Assembly (NCBI RefSeq): GCF_000499845.2
Contig: NC_023758.2
Coordinates: forward strand, 18,804,105-18,868,104
Length of the DNA stretch: 64,000 bases
Reading direction: 5' to 3'
Origin: Phaseolus vulgaris
Lineage: Eukaryota; Streptophyta; Magnoliopsida; Fabales; Fabaceae
In this document: piece by piece, positions 10,336 through 21,899 of the stretch
How positions within the stretch are numbered: the first letter of the stretch is position 1
How the letters are laid out: every line of letters begins with the position of its first letter
The notes under the pieces: model-generated
The model's database searches: none
Told to the model about the DNA's origin: nothing
What the model saw: only the letters and a program-made list of their open reading frames with translations
Translations under genes and position numbers: made by a program

Positions 10336-11436
10336 TGCTAGAATGAATGGCTTTAAACTAGAGGGGGGGTGAATTGTTTAAAGAGGGTTTTCTCAAACTT
10401 TTAAAACAAGAATGAAATTATCTCAAGAAACAAAAGATAAGAAATTCAGTTTGCCAAAACAGCAATCAAAAACAGCAGTACCAGAAAAACAATCACAGAA
10501 ACAATCTGTTGTTTATACCAGCAAACAACAAACAAAACTGAATTTAAAGAGTCAGGGATAGAGAGATTGCACACAGATGTTTATACTGGTTCACTCCAAA
10601 TCCAGAGCTACATCCAGTCTTCTCAGAAACCCTAAGGAAATCCACTAAGCAATGACAACTTGATCACTTACACCACAACTAAGAAAGTGACCTTGAACAC
10701 CTCAAGACACACACTCTTCTTGGCCAACACACCAACACTAAGATTGCTGATCTTGATCCCCTCAAGAACACACAACCAATCTCAAAAACGGAAACTTGTT
10801 TCACAGAGTACAAGGATTACACTTGTTACAGAAGATAATCTGAAATCAATACAAGCAGAATCCTATTCCACAAACTTTGATCAATCACAAACTTTCAGCA
10901 ATCTCAGCTTTTGAAAAACTCAAAAACTCTTAGCAAAAACTTTGTAAAAGATTAAAAGATTAATTCTCAAATCTGTTTTTCTGAATTTATTCAAAGATGT
11001 TGTTTGTTATCAAATCTTAACAAACTCTTAAATTGCAGTAAAAGATTGGTCAAAGCATTTAATGAATGGAGCGTAAGCAGTTAAATCATTTAAAGCTCAG
11101 TCAAAGATAAAACAGTTTTTCTGTTATGGTCCCAAAACAAACAATAGGTTGTTCCCTCGAATTAATCGATTGTTTTGGTTTTAACAGTTCAACTATTTGA
11201 AAAACAGTTTTCAATCTTTTCTCAAAACATCTAAGTATAATCAATCGGTTGTTTTAACTCAGTTTGAAAAACATTTTACTTTCACAAAGATTGAGAATGC
11301 CTATGCTTTAGATTCGATCAAGGGGTGGATTACAACACTCAAACTACCCCAGAACTAGACTAAACCAGCACAGCAACAACAAGCACAGCCAAGGCTTCAA
11401 CATCCTTCAAAGGGTTTGACCAAGCTTGGTCTAACG
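10336..11436 (-). repeat. Copia element 5' LTR
   Basis: The partner of 4999-6147, with the inner edge TGCTAGAATG. The outer edge is damaged: after the shared CAAAGGGTTTG it shows ACCAAGCTTGGTCTAACG in place of the longer end ATTCTTCAATGC...GGTTCAACA. The perfect palindrome GACCAAGCTTGGTC (11418-11431) spans the damaged part. One motif pair is shortened here (near 10490) by loss of about 12 bp. Confidence 0.8.
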
Positions 11437-12331
11437 ACTTACCAAGCTTGAACGTTCTGCCCCCGATCTGCCTCTCGACGATATCCTTTTCTGGCTCGGG
11501 TCGCCTTTCCCGAGCGCTTTCTGTGCAGGAGACCCCCGCGCGGGCGTCACCGTCTCAACTTTGTACGCGTTCTGTAACTATGAACACCCCCCTCTTGGTC
11601 TTGAGGTTGTTCTTATAGCACCTCTTAGCCTCTTGCTAGTTCGACTTGATTATTATCACCTTCTCGCTCAAGTCTGGCAACTTTATCTTCATGTGGCGTG
11701 TTGTCCCTTCTGCCCTCAGCCTATTCAAAGTTGGTCTTCCTAACAAAATATTATAGGCCGAGACAGCATTAACCACCAAGTACCTTATACTCTCCGTGCG
11801 GGATGCAACACTATCCGTAAAGGTGGTCTGCAACTCCAAATGCCCCCGCACCTCCACCTGGTCTCCCACGAAGCCATACAGGTACCCATCATAAGGCCTC
11901 AACTAGTCAGGAGACAGCTGCAGCTTGTTAAAGGTAGACCAAAACATCACATCCGTCGAGCTGCCTTGGTCCACTAACACTCAGTGCACCATCCTCCCCG
12001 CGGTTACAACAGAAATCACCAAAGGGTCGTTGTCATGGGGAATGACATCTCGAAGATCAGCCTTTGTGAAAGTAAGGTCGATGTCAAGCACGTCGTCCAC
12101 CATTTGTGCTTTTATTGACATCACCGATCGTGCGTACTTCTTGCGCTGAGAGGCAGTGCACCCTCCACCTGAGAAATCCCCCGAGATGGTGTGGATCTCC
12201 CCATGAACGGGCATCTCGTGCCCCTGGTCCTCTCCTGACGCTGATGGGGTCTCAGCCCTCCGTGGCTCCGCCAGGTAGTCGTTTAGGAACCCACGCTTCA
12301 CCAGTTCGTCCAACTGGTGTCCCAACACCAA
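11437..12331 (-). pseudogene. pol: Element E protease and start of pol linker
   Basis: The minus-strand translation includes TASQRKKYARSVMS, DLRDVIPHDNDPLVISVVTAGRMVH, a disturbed active-site segment near 11930-11990 (a stop precedes the expected DQGSSADV), GYLYGFVGDQVEVRGHLEL, SAYNILLGRPTLNRL and, at the left, RQIGGRTFKLGKS, which corresponds to the linker before RT. The homologous linker in element D continues for about 50 more codons before RRKFNEERR, which in E appears at 4998 across the copia element. Several stops make it non-functional. Confidence 0.8.
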
Positions 12332-13090
12332 GCAGTTATGTATGGGATGACCAAACGCCTGGTGAAACTCACATCAAGCCTCTTTGTGAGGTCCCAGCTT
12401 CTTGTCAATTTTGGGCGGCATCTTCAACCTCACTGCTATGTTGGGCACAGCTATCAAATCTTTCAACTCTACCACAAAGTTATGCCTCACAGGCTTACCT
12501 TCCCTTCCACGCCCCCTAGCCTGAGGCTTTCGAGGCTCGTAGGGTTGCTTCTTCGCGGGGGCCCTCTTCTCTGTTGCAGCCTCATGCACTCTCACAAGTT
12601 GTGCACGCGTCGGTGCTCGTGGGCGCGTGGGAAGAACACATGCACGCTTCTCATTCACCTCCCCCTCTACTGCAATGTGAGCCACCGTTCAACGCCTAAT
12701 CTCAGTGAAGGTTTTGGGGCGGTTCCTGCTGAGTGATTCACTGAAAGGCCCCGGACAAATCCCATTTTTGAATGCGTGAACCATCACCGTCTCATCCTTG
12801 GTGTTGAGCTTCACCACTTGCGCCCTAAAACGATTAACAAACTCCTTCAGCGATTCACCCTGGTACTGTCTTACGTCGAAAAGATTGTAAGAGTTGGGTG
12901 GGGGAGCACGATTTGCAATGTATTGCTCCCTGAACAACTTCGACAACTGGGCAAACAACGTCACGTGGCCATCAGGGAGGCTGATGAACCAATCCATCGC
13001 CATCCCTACCAGCGTGCTCATGAATAATTTGCACCTTACTGCATCAAAACCACCAACCAGCATCATCTGCGTATGGAAGGCTATGAGATG
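12332..13090 (-). pseudogene. gag: Element E Gag, C-terminal two thirds
   Basis: Capsid-domain remnants (FMSTLVGMAMDWFISLPDG, FDVRQYQGESLKEFVNRFRAQ) at 12689-13085, a basic linker, and a knuckle CEFHQAFGHPIHNC of the same CX2HX4HX4C type at about 12325-12375. In-frame stops occur at about 12686-12688 and just before the knuckle. The capsid is cut at 13090 by the copia solo LTR and resumes at 25813, where the five bases AGATG are repeated. Confidence 0.82.
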
Positions 13091-13665
13091 TGTTGAACCA
13101 AGTGGTGTTCAATGTTTTGAAGAATCCAAATCCTTTGAAGGATGTTGAAGCCTCTACTTTGCTTGATGTTGTTGTGCTGGTTTAAGCTTTGTTCTGGGGT
13201 ACTTTATATGTTGTAATCCACCCTTGTATTAAATCTCAAGCAATTAACATCTCAATTCTTATGAAAGTAAAATGTTTTTCAAACTAAGTTGAAACAACCG
13301 ATTGTTTTGTCGAAACAACCGATTGTTTATACTTAGGTGTTTTGAGAAAGATTGAAAACTATTTTTGAATGGTTGAAACTGTTAAGTACCAAAACAACCG
13401 ATTTATTCGAGGAAACAACCGATTATTTGTTTTGGGACCATAACAGAAAAACTGTTTTCTTTGACTGAGCTTTAAATGCTTTAACTGTATACGCTCCAGT
13501 CATTAAATGCTTTGACCAATCCTTTAATGCAATTTAAGAGTTTGTTAAGATTTGATAACAAACTATATCTTTGAATATATTAAGAAAAACAGTTTTAAGA
13601 ATTAAGAATCTTTTGACAAAGTTTTTCCAAGTGTTTTTCAAAGTGCTGAGATTGCTTAAGAGTTT

Positions 13666-14459
13666 TGATCCTGCCTGTTGACCGGAACGCTGGAAACTGC
13701 CTCGTCAAAGGATCGACGTGCGCACCGCTTCTCACCTCCTTTCCTCTTCGAGATCCGCCTCAAGAACCTGCAAAGAAACAGAGCGGCGCCGCTGCGGCCG
13801 ATCGCACTCCAACGCTCAAGTCAGTGACGGTATCACCAAAAACTAAGAGAACAAGAACCGTGCAAATCCTCTCTCACAGTCAGCTCTAACTCGCAAGCGT
13901 AAAGAGTATAAACTGAACGTGCGTACCTCAGAAAGTTTGTTAAGAACTCTTATATACCTGGTAGCTTTCTCTCTCCTGGCAGTTACAGACTTGGACACGT
14001 GGCTCGCATCCAACTGTACACGTGCCACCATCTGGAGGCTCCCTGACTTGGCGCTGCTTCTACTCTCATTTTGGCTAAGTTACTTATGCATGGTACTGCC
14101 CAGTGCATAGCTAACTTGGGAGTGCGATCTCTACTGGAACTGGCGAGTTAGGGGTCTTCATACACCTTCCCTGTGGTCTCGCCGGCCGCCTTCATAATCT
14201 GCTTCTCCTTCATCTTCGGCGATGTGCTCGCTCTGGCGATCTCCAATGACTAGGTCGCCTGAATCTACATCTGGCGACTTCATCTTCAACCTGGCGATCG
14301 CCTATTCTGGTAAGCTGGAAATCGGAACACGCCAATATAACAACTGGCGACTACACGAGCCCCCCGACTTCCTTCCCTTCTGCAAACCTGGCGCCTTGTC
14401 AACACGCCTATACTGTAGGAGGATGCCACGTCATCACACCCGACCACCAGGGCGGTACA
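13666..14459 (-). repeat. Element B 3' LTR
   Basis: 794 bp, plus-strand edges TGATCCTGCC and GGCGGTACA. The polypurine tract AAGACTGGGGGGCTTG (minus strand, 14460-14475) lies immediately inside, which identifies this as the 3' copy. Confidence 0.93.
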
Positions 14460-14475
14460 CAAGCCCCCCAGTCTT

Positions 14476-15054
14476 AAGCGAAGACTTGTCTAGCGAAAAG
14501 ACTAAAAGAGCCTTCGTTAACACCGATCTACATGGCAATGACGCAGAATTCCAAGCGGTTGTACCTTCTGCCGCTCTGACGCTCCACCAAACCCCTCACT
14601 CATCGCTCGACACGTGGCTTCATCAACGGCTCTCTTCATTTGCCGTTTGCGCTTCCTAAAACCATTTCGAAAAACCCTTAAACCCATTTCGCTCCACTGT
14701 TCCATCACTTTCTTCGGGCCTGCAAACGCTCCAACCTCTTTCTGTGAAAACTCTCAACGCTCTTCAACACTCTAGATCACCATCTTCCTCCATCGTCTTC
14801 CTGATCATCGAAAGGTACCTACTTTCCTTCATTTGCTGGTTTTTCTTGCATTTTCATCGATTCGCATCATCCTGTAACTGCCTGGTGCATACGCTGTGGG
14901 TTGTTTTTCCATTTCTCCTTCTGCGTAACTTAGGGCTTCGTCAATCGTCGCAACGAACCTACATTCGTTCGTTTTTCACCTTCCTTCTATGATCGAGTCA
15001 GCCTCTGTAACCCCCTGATCATTTTTCCTTTCTTCTTCCTTTGCAGCTGCTATC
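14476..15054 (+). promoter_or_regulatory. Putative promoter, 5' leader and leader intron of element B's antisense gene
   Basis: Non-coding, but with features repeated in C and D: a CACGTG G-box at 14611-14616, a telo-box-like AAACCCTTAAACCC at 14672-14685, and a likely leader intron from 14815 (AAAG|GTACCT) to 15046 (TTTGCAG), eight bases before the ATG. No TATA box is obvious. Transcription would run toward pol, against the element's own transcript. The intron is inferred from the splice consensus and its conservation among the three copies. Confidence 0.5.
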
Positions 15055-17698
15055 ATGACTCGCACAAAGATTACCCCGAACCCTCTTCCTTCAGCACGAA
15101 ACCTTCCTTCACAAGCACACGACCCAACACAAGTTCGTGGCGCTTCATCTTCGCAGGCTGAGAGGCCTGCGTCTTCCCAACCTGTCCTGGCCCAGGCGAC
15201 TCCACCTAACGCTGGAGGAGCCCCCGTTCCCCTGCCCGACTTCAAAACTTTGTATCCCTGGGCCAACTCGACCCTTCTGAGGGAAACATCCTCTGTGAAC
15301 ACTGCGGGAGCAGTTTTGCGGCTGACTAAGGGGGACGAGATCTATCAATCGTTTCACAAGGAGCACGACGAGAAGATGATGGTGCTGCCTTGCCCCGCCG
15401 ATCTGCCCGTGTGTGCTGACGACAAAGTAAGCGCCGACGGGCCCTTCTGCTTTGTCTATACGACACTATTCAAGAAGGTCAAGCTCAGGTTCCCTTTCAC
15501 CCGATTCGAGAGGGAACTTCTGACCGAGCTCAACATTGCTGCCGCCCAGCTTCACCCCAACAGCTGGGCGTTCGTTCGAGCCTTTCAAGTAATGTGCGCC
15601 CACCTGGGGTTGCCCGCGTCGGTGGACGTGTTTTTATTCCTCTTCGAAGCCAAGCACCCAGGAGAGCGCCTGTGGGTCAGCTTGAACGCGATTGCTGGGA
15701 GGTCCATCTTTACCATCTTCCAGCAATCGTACAAAGACTGGAAGGGGAAGTTCGTCCAAATACGTGCGAACGACAAGGACGCCTCCCTCCTCGATGGCTT
15801 CCCCTTGTACTGGGTGGACAAGGGGAAGAAGGAGTCCAAGAGCTGCTTCAGGAGGCCCAGAAGTCCTGACAGCATGGGAGCATTGGACAGAGACCTCTGT
15901 CTCTTCTGGAAGAAGGTGGCGGACGCCAATATAACATTTCTTACCACCACCTTGATATGCTTCGAATTCTACGAAGATCAGCTAGAAATTCGAATAGGTT
16001 AGGACATTAAACTCTTGTCTTGATATCGCTTCTTGTTTAGCTGTTTCTGGGCGTCTTGTGCGTTATGCGCAAGACTTTGGTTTTACCTTTCCTGCACATA
16101 CCATCTGCTTTGCTGTTTTATTACCTTATGCACTTATTTGTTTTCCTTGAGTTAACCCATGCATTTTATTTTCGTTCCATGCAGACAACATGTTGCCCAG
16201 GAACATGCTCGCCGAACTAAAGGCGCTCGCCCGAAACCACGGGTTGGCGACCGGTTCCCAAACGGTGCCCAACTCGGTGGTGGAGGCCGCCATTGTCCAA
16301 GGGCGATCACCACCCAAGGAACCCGCCCAACGCAAGAAATTGGTCCTTAAGAGACCTAAAAGGAAAGCCCCTCAAGTCATCCATGAGGAGGAAGAAGAGG
16401 ATGACGAGGTCACCGAGGATGGCCTCGTTACGAAGAGGAAGAGGGTGGCACCTTCTTCACCACCTGCTCCACACCCTCTTCCATCCTCAACACCACCATC
16501 GACGCCTGCTCCTCCCCCATCGTCGCCAACACCACAGGCTCCTTCCTCACCAGTCCAAGCGGTTCCACTGGCCACTGCGCCACCTGCAGCTGAGGCCCAA
16601 GAGCCAAATTTCCTGGAGGACCCCCCAAGCGCCTCTACGCCGTATGTATCAGCTGGAGGGGGCCCCCCTTCAAACGCTTCTGCTGCAGGAAATGCTCCAA
16701 TCGGGGATGAGGTTGCTCATACCTCTCCGATTCTGATTACCGAATCCCCGATTGCGTCGCCACGCCAGGAAGCAACTACTGAAGAACCTGCTAAGGAAGG
16801 TGGCGACGAGAACCCACAACAAGCCCCCACAGCGCCTCTGGTGCCTCTGCAAGCCGCAAACCTTCCCCTTGAGGTCACAAGGATGTGGGAGCCTCTAACC
16901 GCCAAGCTGAAGACCATAGCAGAGGACATCCCTGCGATCATAACCAGGGCTGTGGAGGGTTCAACCAGAAGACTCCAGGACGACCTCTTCAACCTCAAAA
17001 CCGAAAACAGCACCATGAGGATCGAGGCGGAGAAGTTGTCCTTCAGCCTGACGCTCGCAGAAATCGAACACTCCCGAGTGGAGGATGCAATGAATACCGA
17101 GCTCAGGCTGGCGCGTAAGGAGGCTACTGACCTTCGCCGCAAAGTTCACCAACTTGCCCAAGAGAAGGTCGAGCTGGAAAGCAAAATTGTGCCTCTTCGT
17201 GCCAAGGCGGTCGACCTGGAGGCTCTCATGAAAGCTGACGCCGCTAAGGTGCAAAAACTGGAGCAGAGGTCGATCGACCGAGAGAAACTACTTGGGCAAG
17301 TAGAAAAGGCGAGGGACGACGCCATGGCTGATCTCGTCGAGGCCAACAAAGAGAAGGGAAAGGTGGCTGCTGAGTTGGCCCAAGCACAATCGGAATCCAA
17401 GAAGGTTACTGAAGACCTTCTCCAGGCTCAAGAGACCAACGAACAACTTAAAAAACAGGTTGAAGAGCTGGAACAACAGAATAAAGAGCTGAAAGAGCAA
17501 ACTGAAGACCTCAAGAAGCGGATTGAGGAACTTCAGGGGCAAATTGAAGAACTCAAGCTAAATTCTGCTCAGATTCTGGCTGCTGGATTCGAAGCTGCGC
17601 GGGAACAATTCGCTTGCGTATTCCCCGACCTGGATCTCAGCCTGGTGTCACTGAACAATGAAGTAGTAGATGGAAAAGTCGTTCCTGCTGAAGACTAA
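15055..17698 (+). CDS. Element B antisense spliced gene (Transposase_28-like N-terminus, coiled-coil C-terminus), 818 aa
   Basis: A two-exon coding region, 15055-15997 joined to 16185-17698. The donor ATAG|GTTAGG and acceptor CATGCAG|ACAAC keep the frame (codon split G/AC), and the product would be 818 residues. Residues about 60-300 (FCFVYTTLFKKVKLRFPFTRFERELL, QLHPNSWAFVRAF, VSLNAIAGRSIF) resemble the putative gypsy-type transposon domain (PF04195, Transposase_28). A basic segment, a Pro/Ser/Ala-rich acidic linker (about 355-520) and a coiled coil of about 250 residues follow. Extra ORFs in this position, often antisense, are known from plant Tat-lineage elements; the function is unknown. 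It is uninterrupted here although gag-pol is broken. Confidence 0.75.
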
Positions 17699-18299
17699 TC
17701 AACTCCACTTCATCTGCTACTTTTATGATTTCCCTTGTATTATTCTGTAAAAACTCGTGTATGTGTGCCTTTAACAAATACTTATCTCAATGACAAAGTT
17801 TGGGTATTCACTCTCCTGCCTTCTTTAAGCGCTTTAACCTTCTTTGCATGTTTAACTTTGTCGGATTTAACTTGATAATTTTGCAAACACGACTTTTGAC
17901 TTAACTGCTTCGAACCACTTCAAAATTAAGCAATTATCACTTTAACCAACTTGTACTCTTAAGGCAACTAACCTTATTGTGAGAATACCCTTCAAGCAAC
18001 GAACTGTAACTCAGTTGCTGGCTTAAACACGCTCCACCCGACCTGCTTCATCAAACAGGTCTTTTAACCTTCTCGGCGCTGTTTGAACTCCTCCTGATCG
18101 CCAAGGACTCTTGGTGATATCAGCTTTCCCTAGCCTCATGCTTTGGCAACTGTTTCTTTGCATGGGGGCAGAGACGCCTTTTGGGATCTCTCTTTACCCT
18201 CCTGGACTTCAGAACAAAGACCGGCTGACTAGGCGTTCTCTTCGAACCTACCTTAGCCACCTTCCAAACTTCTTCCACCCTCTGCGTCATACCTGAACT
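17699..18299. other. Element B spacer between the antisense gene and the tandem repeats
   Basis: The convergent 3' region of the antisense gene. No coding potential was recognised. A and T runs near 17720-17800 could hold polyadenylation signals for the plus-strand transcript. The same spacer is present in C (about 37790-38353) and D (53382-53945). Confidence 0.5.
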
Positions 18300-19020
18300 C
18301 GTTCGAGACGAGAAGGATTTTATCTTACCTAAGCTCGCATGTAAGCGAGAAGGTCTTTAACTCGCCTGAACTCGCTCATCGGCGAGAAGGTCTTTAACTC
18401 GCCTGAACTCGCTCATCGGCGAGAAGGTCTTTATCTGGTGCCTCAACTTGCCCAGGGTGTACATCTCCTCCCCCCTGGATGCACTGAGGACCTTTCCTCT
18501 TTCTCGCCTGCGCTCGCTCGACGGCGAGGAGGTCTTTAACTTGCCTAAACTCGCTCGACGGCGAGAAGGACTTTATCTGGTGCCTCAACTTGCCCAGGGT
18601 GTGCATCTCCTCCCCCCTGGATGCACTGAGGACCTTTCTCTTTCTCGCCTACACTCGCTCGACGGCGAGGAGGTCTTTAACTTGCCTCTACATTGCCCCA
18701 GGGGTTACATCTTCTCGCCCCCAGAAACATGGAGGACTTTTTCTCTTTCTCGCCTGCACTCGCTCGACGGCGAGGAGGTCTTTAACTTGCCTCAAAACGC
18801 GCGAGGGCGTTGAGGTCTTTCACCTGGTGCCTCCGATCGCCGAAAGACGATGAGGACTTTAAATCTTTAACTGATGCCTCCAATCGACGAAAAACGATGA
18901 GGACTTAAAAACTTCAACTGATGCCTCCAATCGCCGAAAAACGATGAGGACTTAAAAACTTTAATTGATGCCTCCAATCGCCGAAAAACGATGAGGACTT
19001 AAAAACTTTAACTGAAAGCA
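18300..19020. repeat. Element B hairpin-rich tandem repeats between pol and the antisense gene
   Basis: Two arrays lie side by side. From about 18330 to 18800, units of about 37 bp and longer composites carry the CTCGC...GGCGAG inverted repeat (for example CTCGCTCATCGGCGAG), alternating with a block containing CCCTGGATGCACTGAGGAC. From 18872 to about 19015 a 47-bp unit starting TGATGCCTCCAATCG recurs at 18872, 18919 and 18966. Equivalent arrays sit at 37080-37790 in C and 53945-54570 in D with different copy numbers. Confidence 0.85.
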
Positions 19021-19252
19021 TGCGATATATCTTTTCTTGCCTTAAATCACTTACAAGTGACAAGGTCTTTCTTCAAAACTTTTGGAAAACAGCAAACATG
19101 CAGTCTGAAAACGCCTTATACTTCGAAAACTCTTCTTTTATTGGGTGGCCTCATTAAAAACCCTCCTTAGGGAAAAAAGAGTGCCCCCTTGAAACTGTTT
19201 CATCAGAGACATTGTAATATGACATTTGTGTTTGTCTTTACTTACAAAGCTC

Positions 19253-21514
19253 TTAACTATAGTACAACTTCAGGTGTGTGGCGTTCCAGGTGCGAGGAAT
19301 CGCCCCTCCTTCCAGCGTCTCTAAGCGGTAGGCTCCGTTCCCGAGCGTCTCGGTTATTCTGAACGGTCCAGTCCACTTGGGTGACAATTTATTCTCCATC
19401 TTGTACTGGTGGGCCTTCCTCATCACCAGATCGCCTTCTCTAAACTGCCTTGGCATCACCTTCGAGTTGTATCTTCGTTCAACCATTCTCTTCACAGCTT
19501 CAGCCTTCAACCTCGCCTCTTCCCTGACCTCATCCAGTAGATCCAGGTTCAGCCTTCTCTCCTCGTTCGAGTCTTCCTCTACGAAGTTCTGGAATCTCGG
19601 TGAGCTCTCCTGGATCTCCACCGGAATCATGGCATCACACCCATAGACCAAGCTGAACGGGGTCTCATGGGTTCCTGACTGCTCGGTGGTGTGGTACGCC
19701 CAGACTATACGGGGCACCTCCTCAGCCCAACTTCCCTTGGCTTTCTCAAGCCTTCTCTTCAAACCTCTCAACAACACCGGATTAGCTGACTCCACCTGGC
19801 CATTTGTTTGAGGGTGCTCGACAGATGCAAACACTTGTTGAATTCCCACCCCTTTGCAAAGCTTCTTCAACAGGTGGCTTGCAAACTGCGTCCCGTTATC
19901 TGACACCAGGCGTTTAGGCACTCCAAACCGGCACACGATGTTCTTCCATACAAAACCTTCGATCTTGTGTGCGGTGATCTGGGCCACTGGTTCTGCTTCA
20001 ATCCACTTGGTGAAATACTCAATCGCCACCACCAAGTACTTCATCTGCCTGATCGCCAGCGGGAAAGGTCCCAGGATGTCGATTCCCCAAGTATGAAACG
20101 GCCAAGGGCTATAGATCGACTTCAACTCCTCGGGAGGTGCCTTATGCCAATCGGCGTGCTGCTGGCATTGTTTGCAACACTGGGCATACTTCTTGCAATC
20201 TTCTCTCATGGATGGCCAGTAGTAGCCTGCACGGAGAGTCCTCGCGGCCAGAGCTCGACCCCCGACGTGGCTTCCACATATACCTTCGTGGAGCTCTGCC
20301 ATAATTCTCGTGCACTTCTCGCCGTGTATGCATTCCAGGAGCGGGTGAGTGAACCCAAACCTGTACAGATCGCCATCAATCAACGTGTACTTGCTGGAAT
20401 TTTTCTTTACCTTCCTAGCTTCCGTCGGATCCAGCGGGAGGAGACCATCTGCCAGGCACCGCTTGTACTGTGTTATCCAAATGTCTGGCTCATGGGTGGC
20501 GCAGACCTGTATCACATTCACCTTCTCTCCTCGACATGCTCTAATTCTCGGCGATCTCAGAGTTTCTTGTGTCAAGGACTTATGGCTTCTCGCTGCTCTC
20601 TCCGTCGACTTGCTTATCTGAAGGACCAGGTGATCTGCTACAAATGCCCTTGGCGTCTTCAGAGTTTCTTGAATCACCGTCCTCTGCCTACCCCCCTTGC
20701 CTGAGCTGGCGAGCTTAGCAAGCAAGTCAGCTCGGGCATTCTGCTCTCTGGGCACATGTACTACTTCAAAGGAGGCAAAGGAACTCTTCAATTCCTGCAC
20801 ATACGCCAAGTAAGCCGCCATTTGTGGATCTTTAGCCTGGAACTCGCCTGTTACTTGCCCTGTGACTAGCAGCGAGTCACTCTTAGCCATCAGCACCCTA
20901 GCTCCCATCTCCTTGGCCAGCAAAATTCCGGCGATCAGCGCCTCATATTCTGCTTGATTGTTACTGGCCTTGAAAGCAAACCTCAGAGATTGTTCGATCA
21001 GCACGCCGTTGGGTCCTTCCAATATGACTCCAGCACCGCTGTCCTGCTGGTTCGACGATCCATCCACTGAAAGTACCCAACGGAAATCGTCTCCTTCAAC
21101 CCGCGTCGCCTCTGATGAGAGCTCGACCACGAAATCTGCAAAGATTTGCCCCTTGATCAGGCCTCGAAGCTCATATTTAATATCAAACTCTGACAACTCT
21201 ACCGCCCACTTCACCATCCTTCCCGCAACATCGGGTTTCTTCAAGACCTTCTGGATGGGCAGGTCAGTCATCACTAGTATTGTGAAACTATGGAAGTAGT
21301 GGCGCAACCTCCTCGCCGAAAACACCACAGCCAGCGCAGCCTTCTCCAGGGCCTGATATCTGGTTTCTGGGCCCTGCAACACTTTGCTCACAAAATAAAT
21401 AGGCTTCTGAGCCCGATCCTGATCCTGGGCGAGCACCGCACTCACCGCCCTCTCAGTTACAGCAAAATACAACCTGAGAGGGATTCCTTTGGGCACTATC
21501 AACCAGGGCATCAA
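19253..21514 (-). pseudogene. pol: Element B RNase H pair and integrase, open but fused to an RT deletion
   Basis: A 753-residue open frame. Residues about 10-130: first RNase H (LRLYFAVTERAVSAVLAQ), without the usual first catalytic Asp. Residues about 145-280: second, archaeal-type RNase H with the acids in VDGSSN, NQAEYEAL, KSDSLLV and ARADLL. Residues about 385-430: integrase zinc domain (HEGICGSH and CCKQC). Catalytic core with Asp in WGIDILGPF, Asp in VSDNGTQF and Glu in NGQVESAN (an Arg-to-Pro change follows in this copy). C-terminal domain to residue 753. It lacks the RT core upstream: the frame joins an RT N-terminus to GIPLRLYF with unrelated residues at the junction near 21500. Confidence 0.88.
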
Positions 21515-21899
21515 TGCTTGGTAAAGGATACGAATCCTTTGGGCAAGCTTTGTTCAGGTCGGTGAAATCGACGCACATGCGCCATTTCCCGTTACTCTTC
21601 TTCACCAGCACGACATTTGCCAACCATTCAGGGTACTGGACTTCCCTGATGTGGCCTGCAGCGAGGAGTTTCTGTGTTTCGTCCCTGATCGCCTGCCTCC
21701 TCTCCTCGTTGAACTTTCTTCTCCTTTGTCGCACCGGTCTCACCAAATTGTCCATCGCCAGATGATGGCACAAGAAATCGGGATCAATCCCGGGCATGTC
21801 CGAAGCGGACCATGCAAATGCGTCCAGATGCCGCTCAATCACCTTGGCGATCTGGTCCTGGAGCTCGACCTCCAGAGATCTTCCCAGCTTGAAGATTTT
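21453..21899 (-). pseudogene. pol: Element B reverse transcriptase remnant
   Basis: Only the RT N-terminal part is left: HLDAFAWSASDMPGIDPDF, RRRKFNEERRQAI, NGKWRMCVDFTDLNKACPKD and PLPSIDALVDSA. The palm, including DAFSGYNQI and the YVDD box, and the thumb are missing relative to element C, where the corresponding stretch is about 33990-34628 (near 640 bp). The frame upstream is closed by a TGA at 21900-21902 where C and D have Gly codons. Without the palm no reverse transcription is possible from this copy. Confidence 0.87.

Larger units (their letters stand above)
4999..11436 (-). mobile_element. SIRE-like non-autonomous Ty1/copia element inserted in element E
   Basis: Two direct LTR copies (4999-6147 and 10336-11436) flank an interior with a PBS resembling the complement of initiator Met tRNA, a copia-type gag, one extra ORF and a polypurine tract. 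There is no protease, integrase, RT or RNase H, so it would have needed a helper. It splits element E between the protease-pol linker and RT. No target-site duplication is visible (left CCTTC, right ACTTA), and about 50 codons of E are missing at the junction, which suggests a deletion at or after insertion. The right LTR outer end reads CG instead of CA and lacks about 20 bp. Confidence 0.87.

Noticed and set aside
16372..16628. Gly/Ser-rich minus-strand frames opposite the antisense gene
   Set aside because: They are shadows of the Pro/Ser-rich and Glu-rich coding sequence on the plus strand (16190-17698) and recur wherever that gene occurs.
18300..19020. CRISPR-like array because of regularly spaced short repeats
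   Set aside because: Units are contiguous and vary in length, there are no unique spacers of constant size, the context is a plant retrotransposon, and no cas genes exist.
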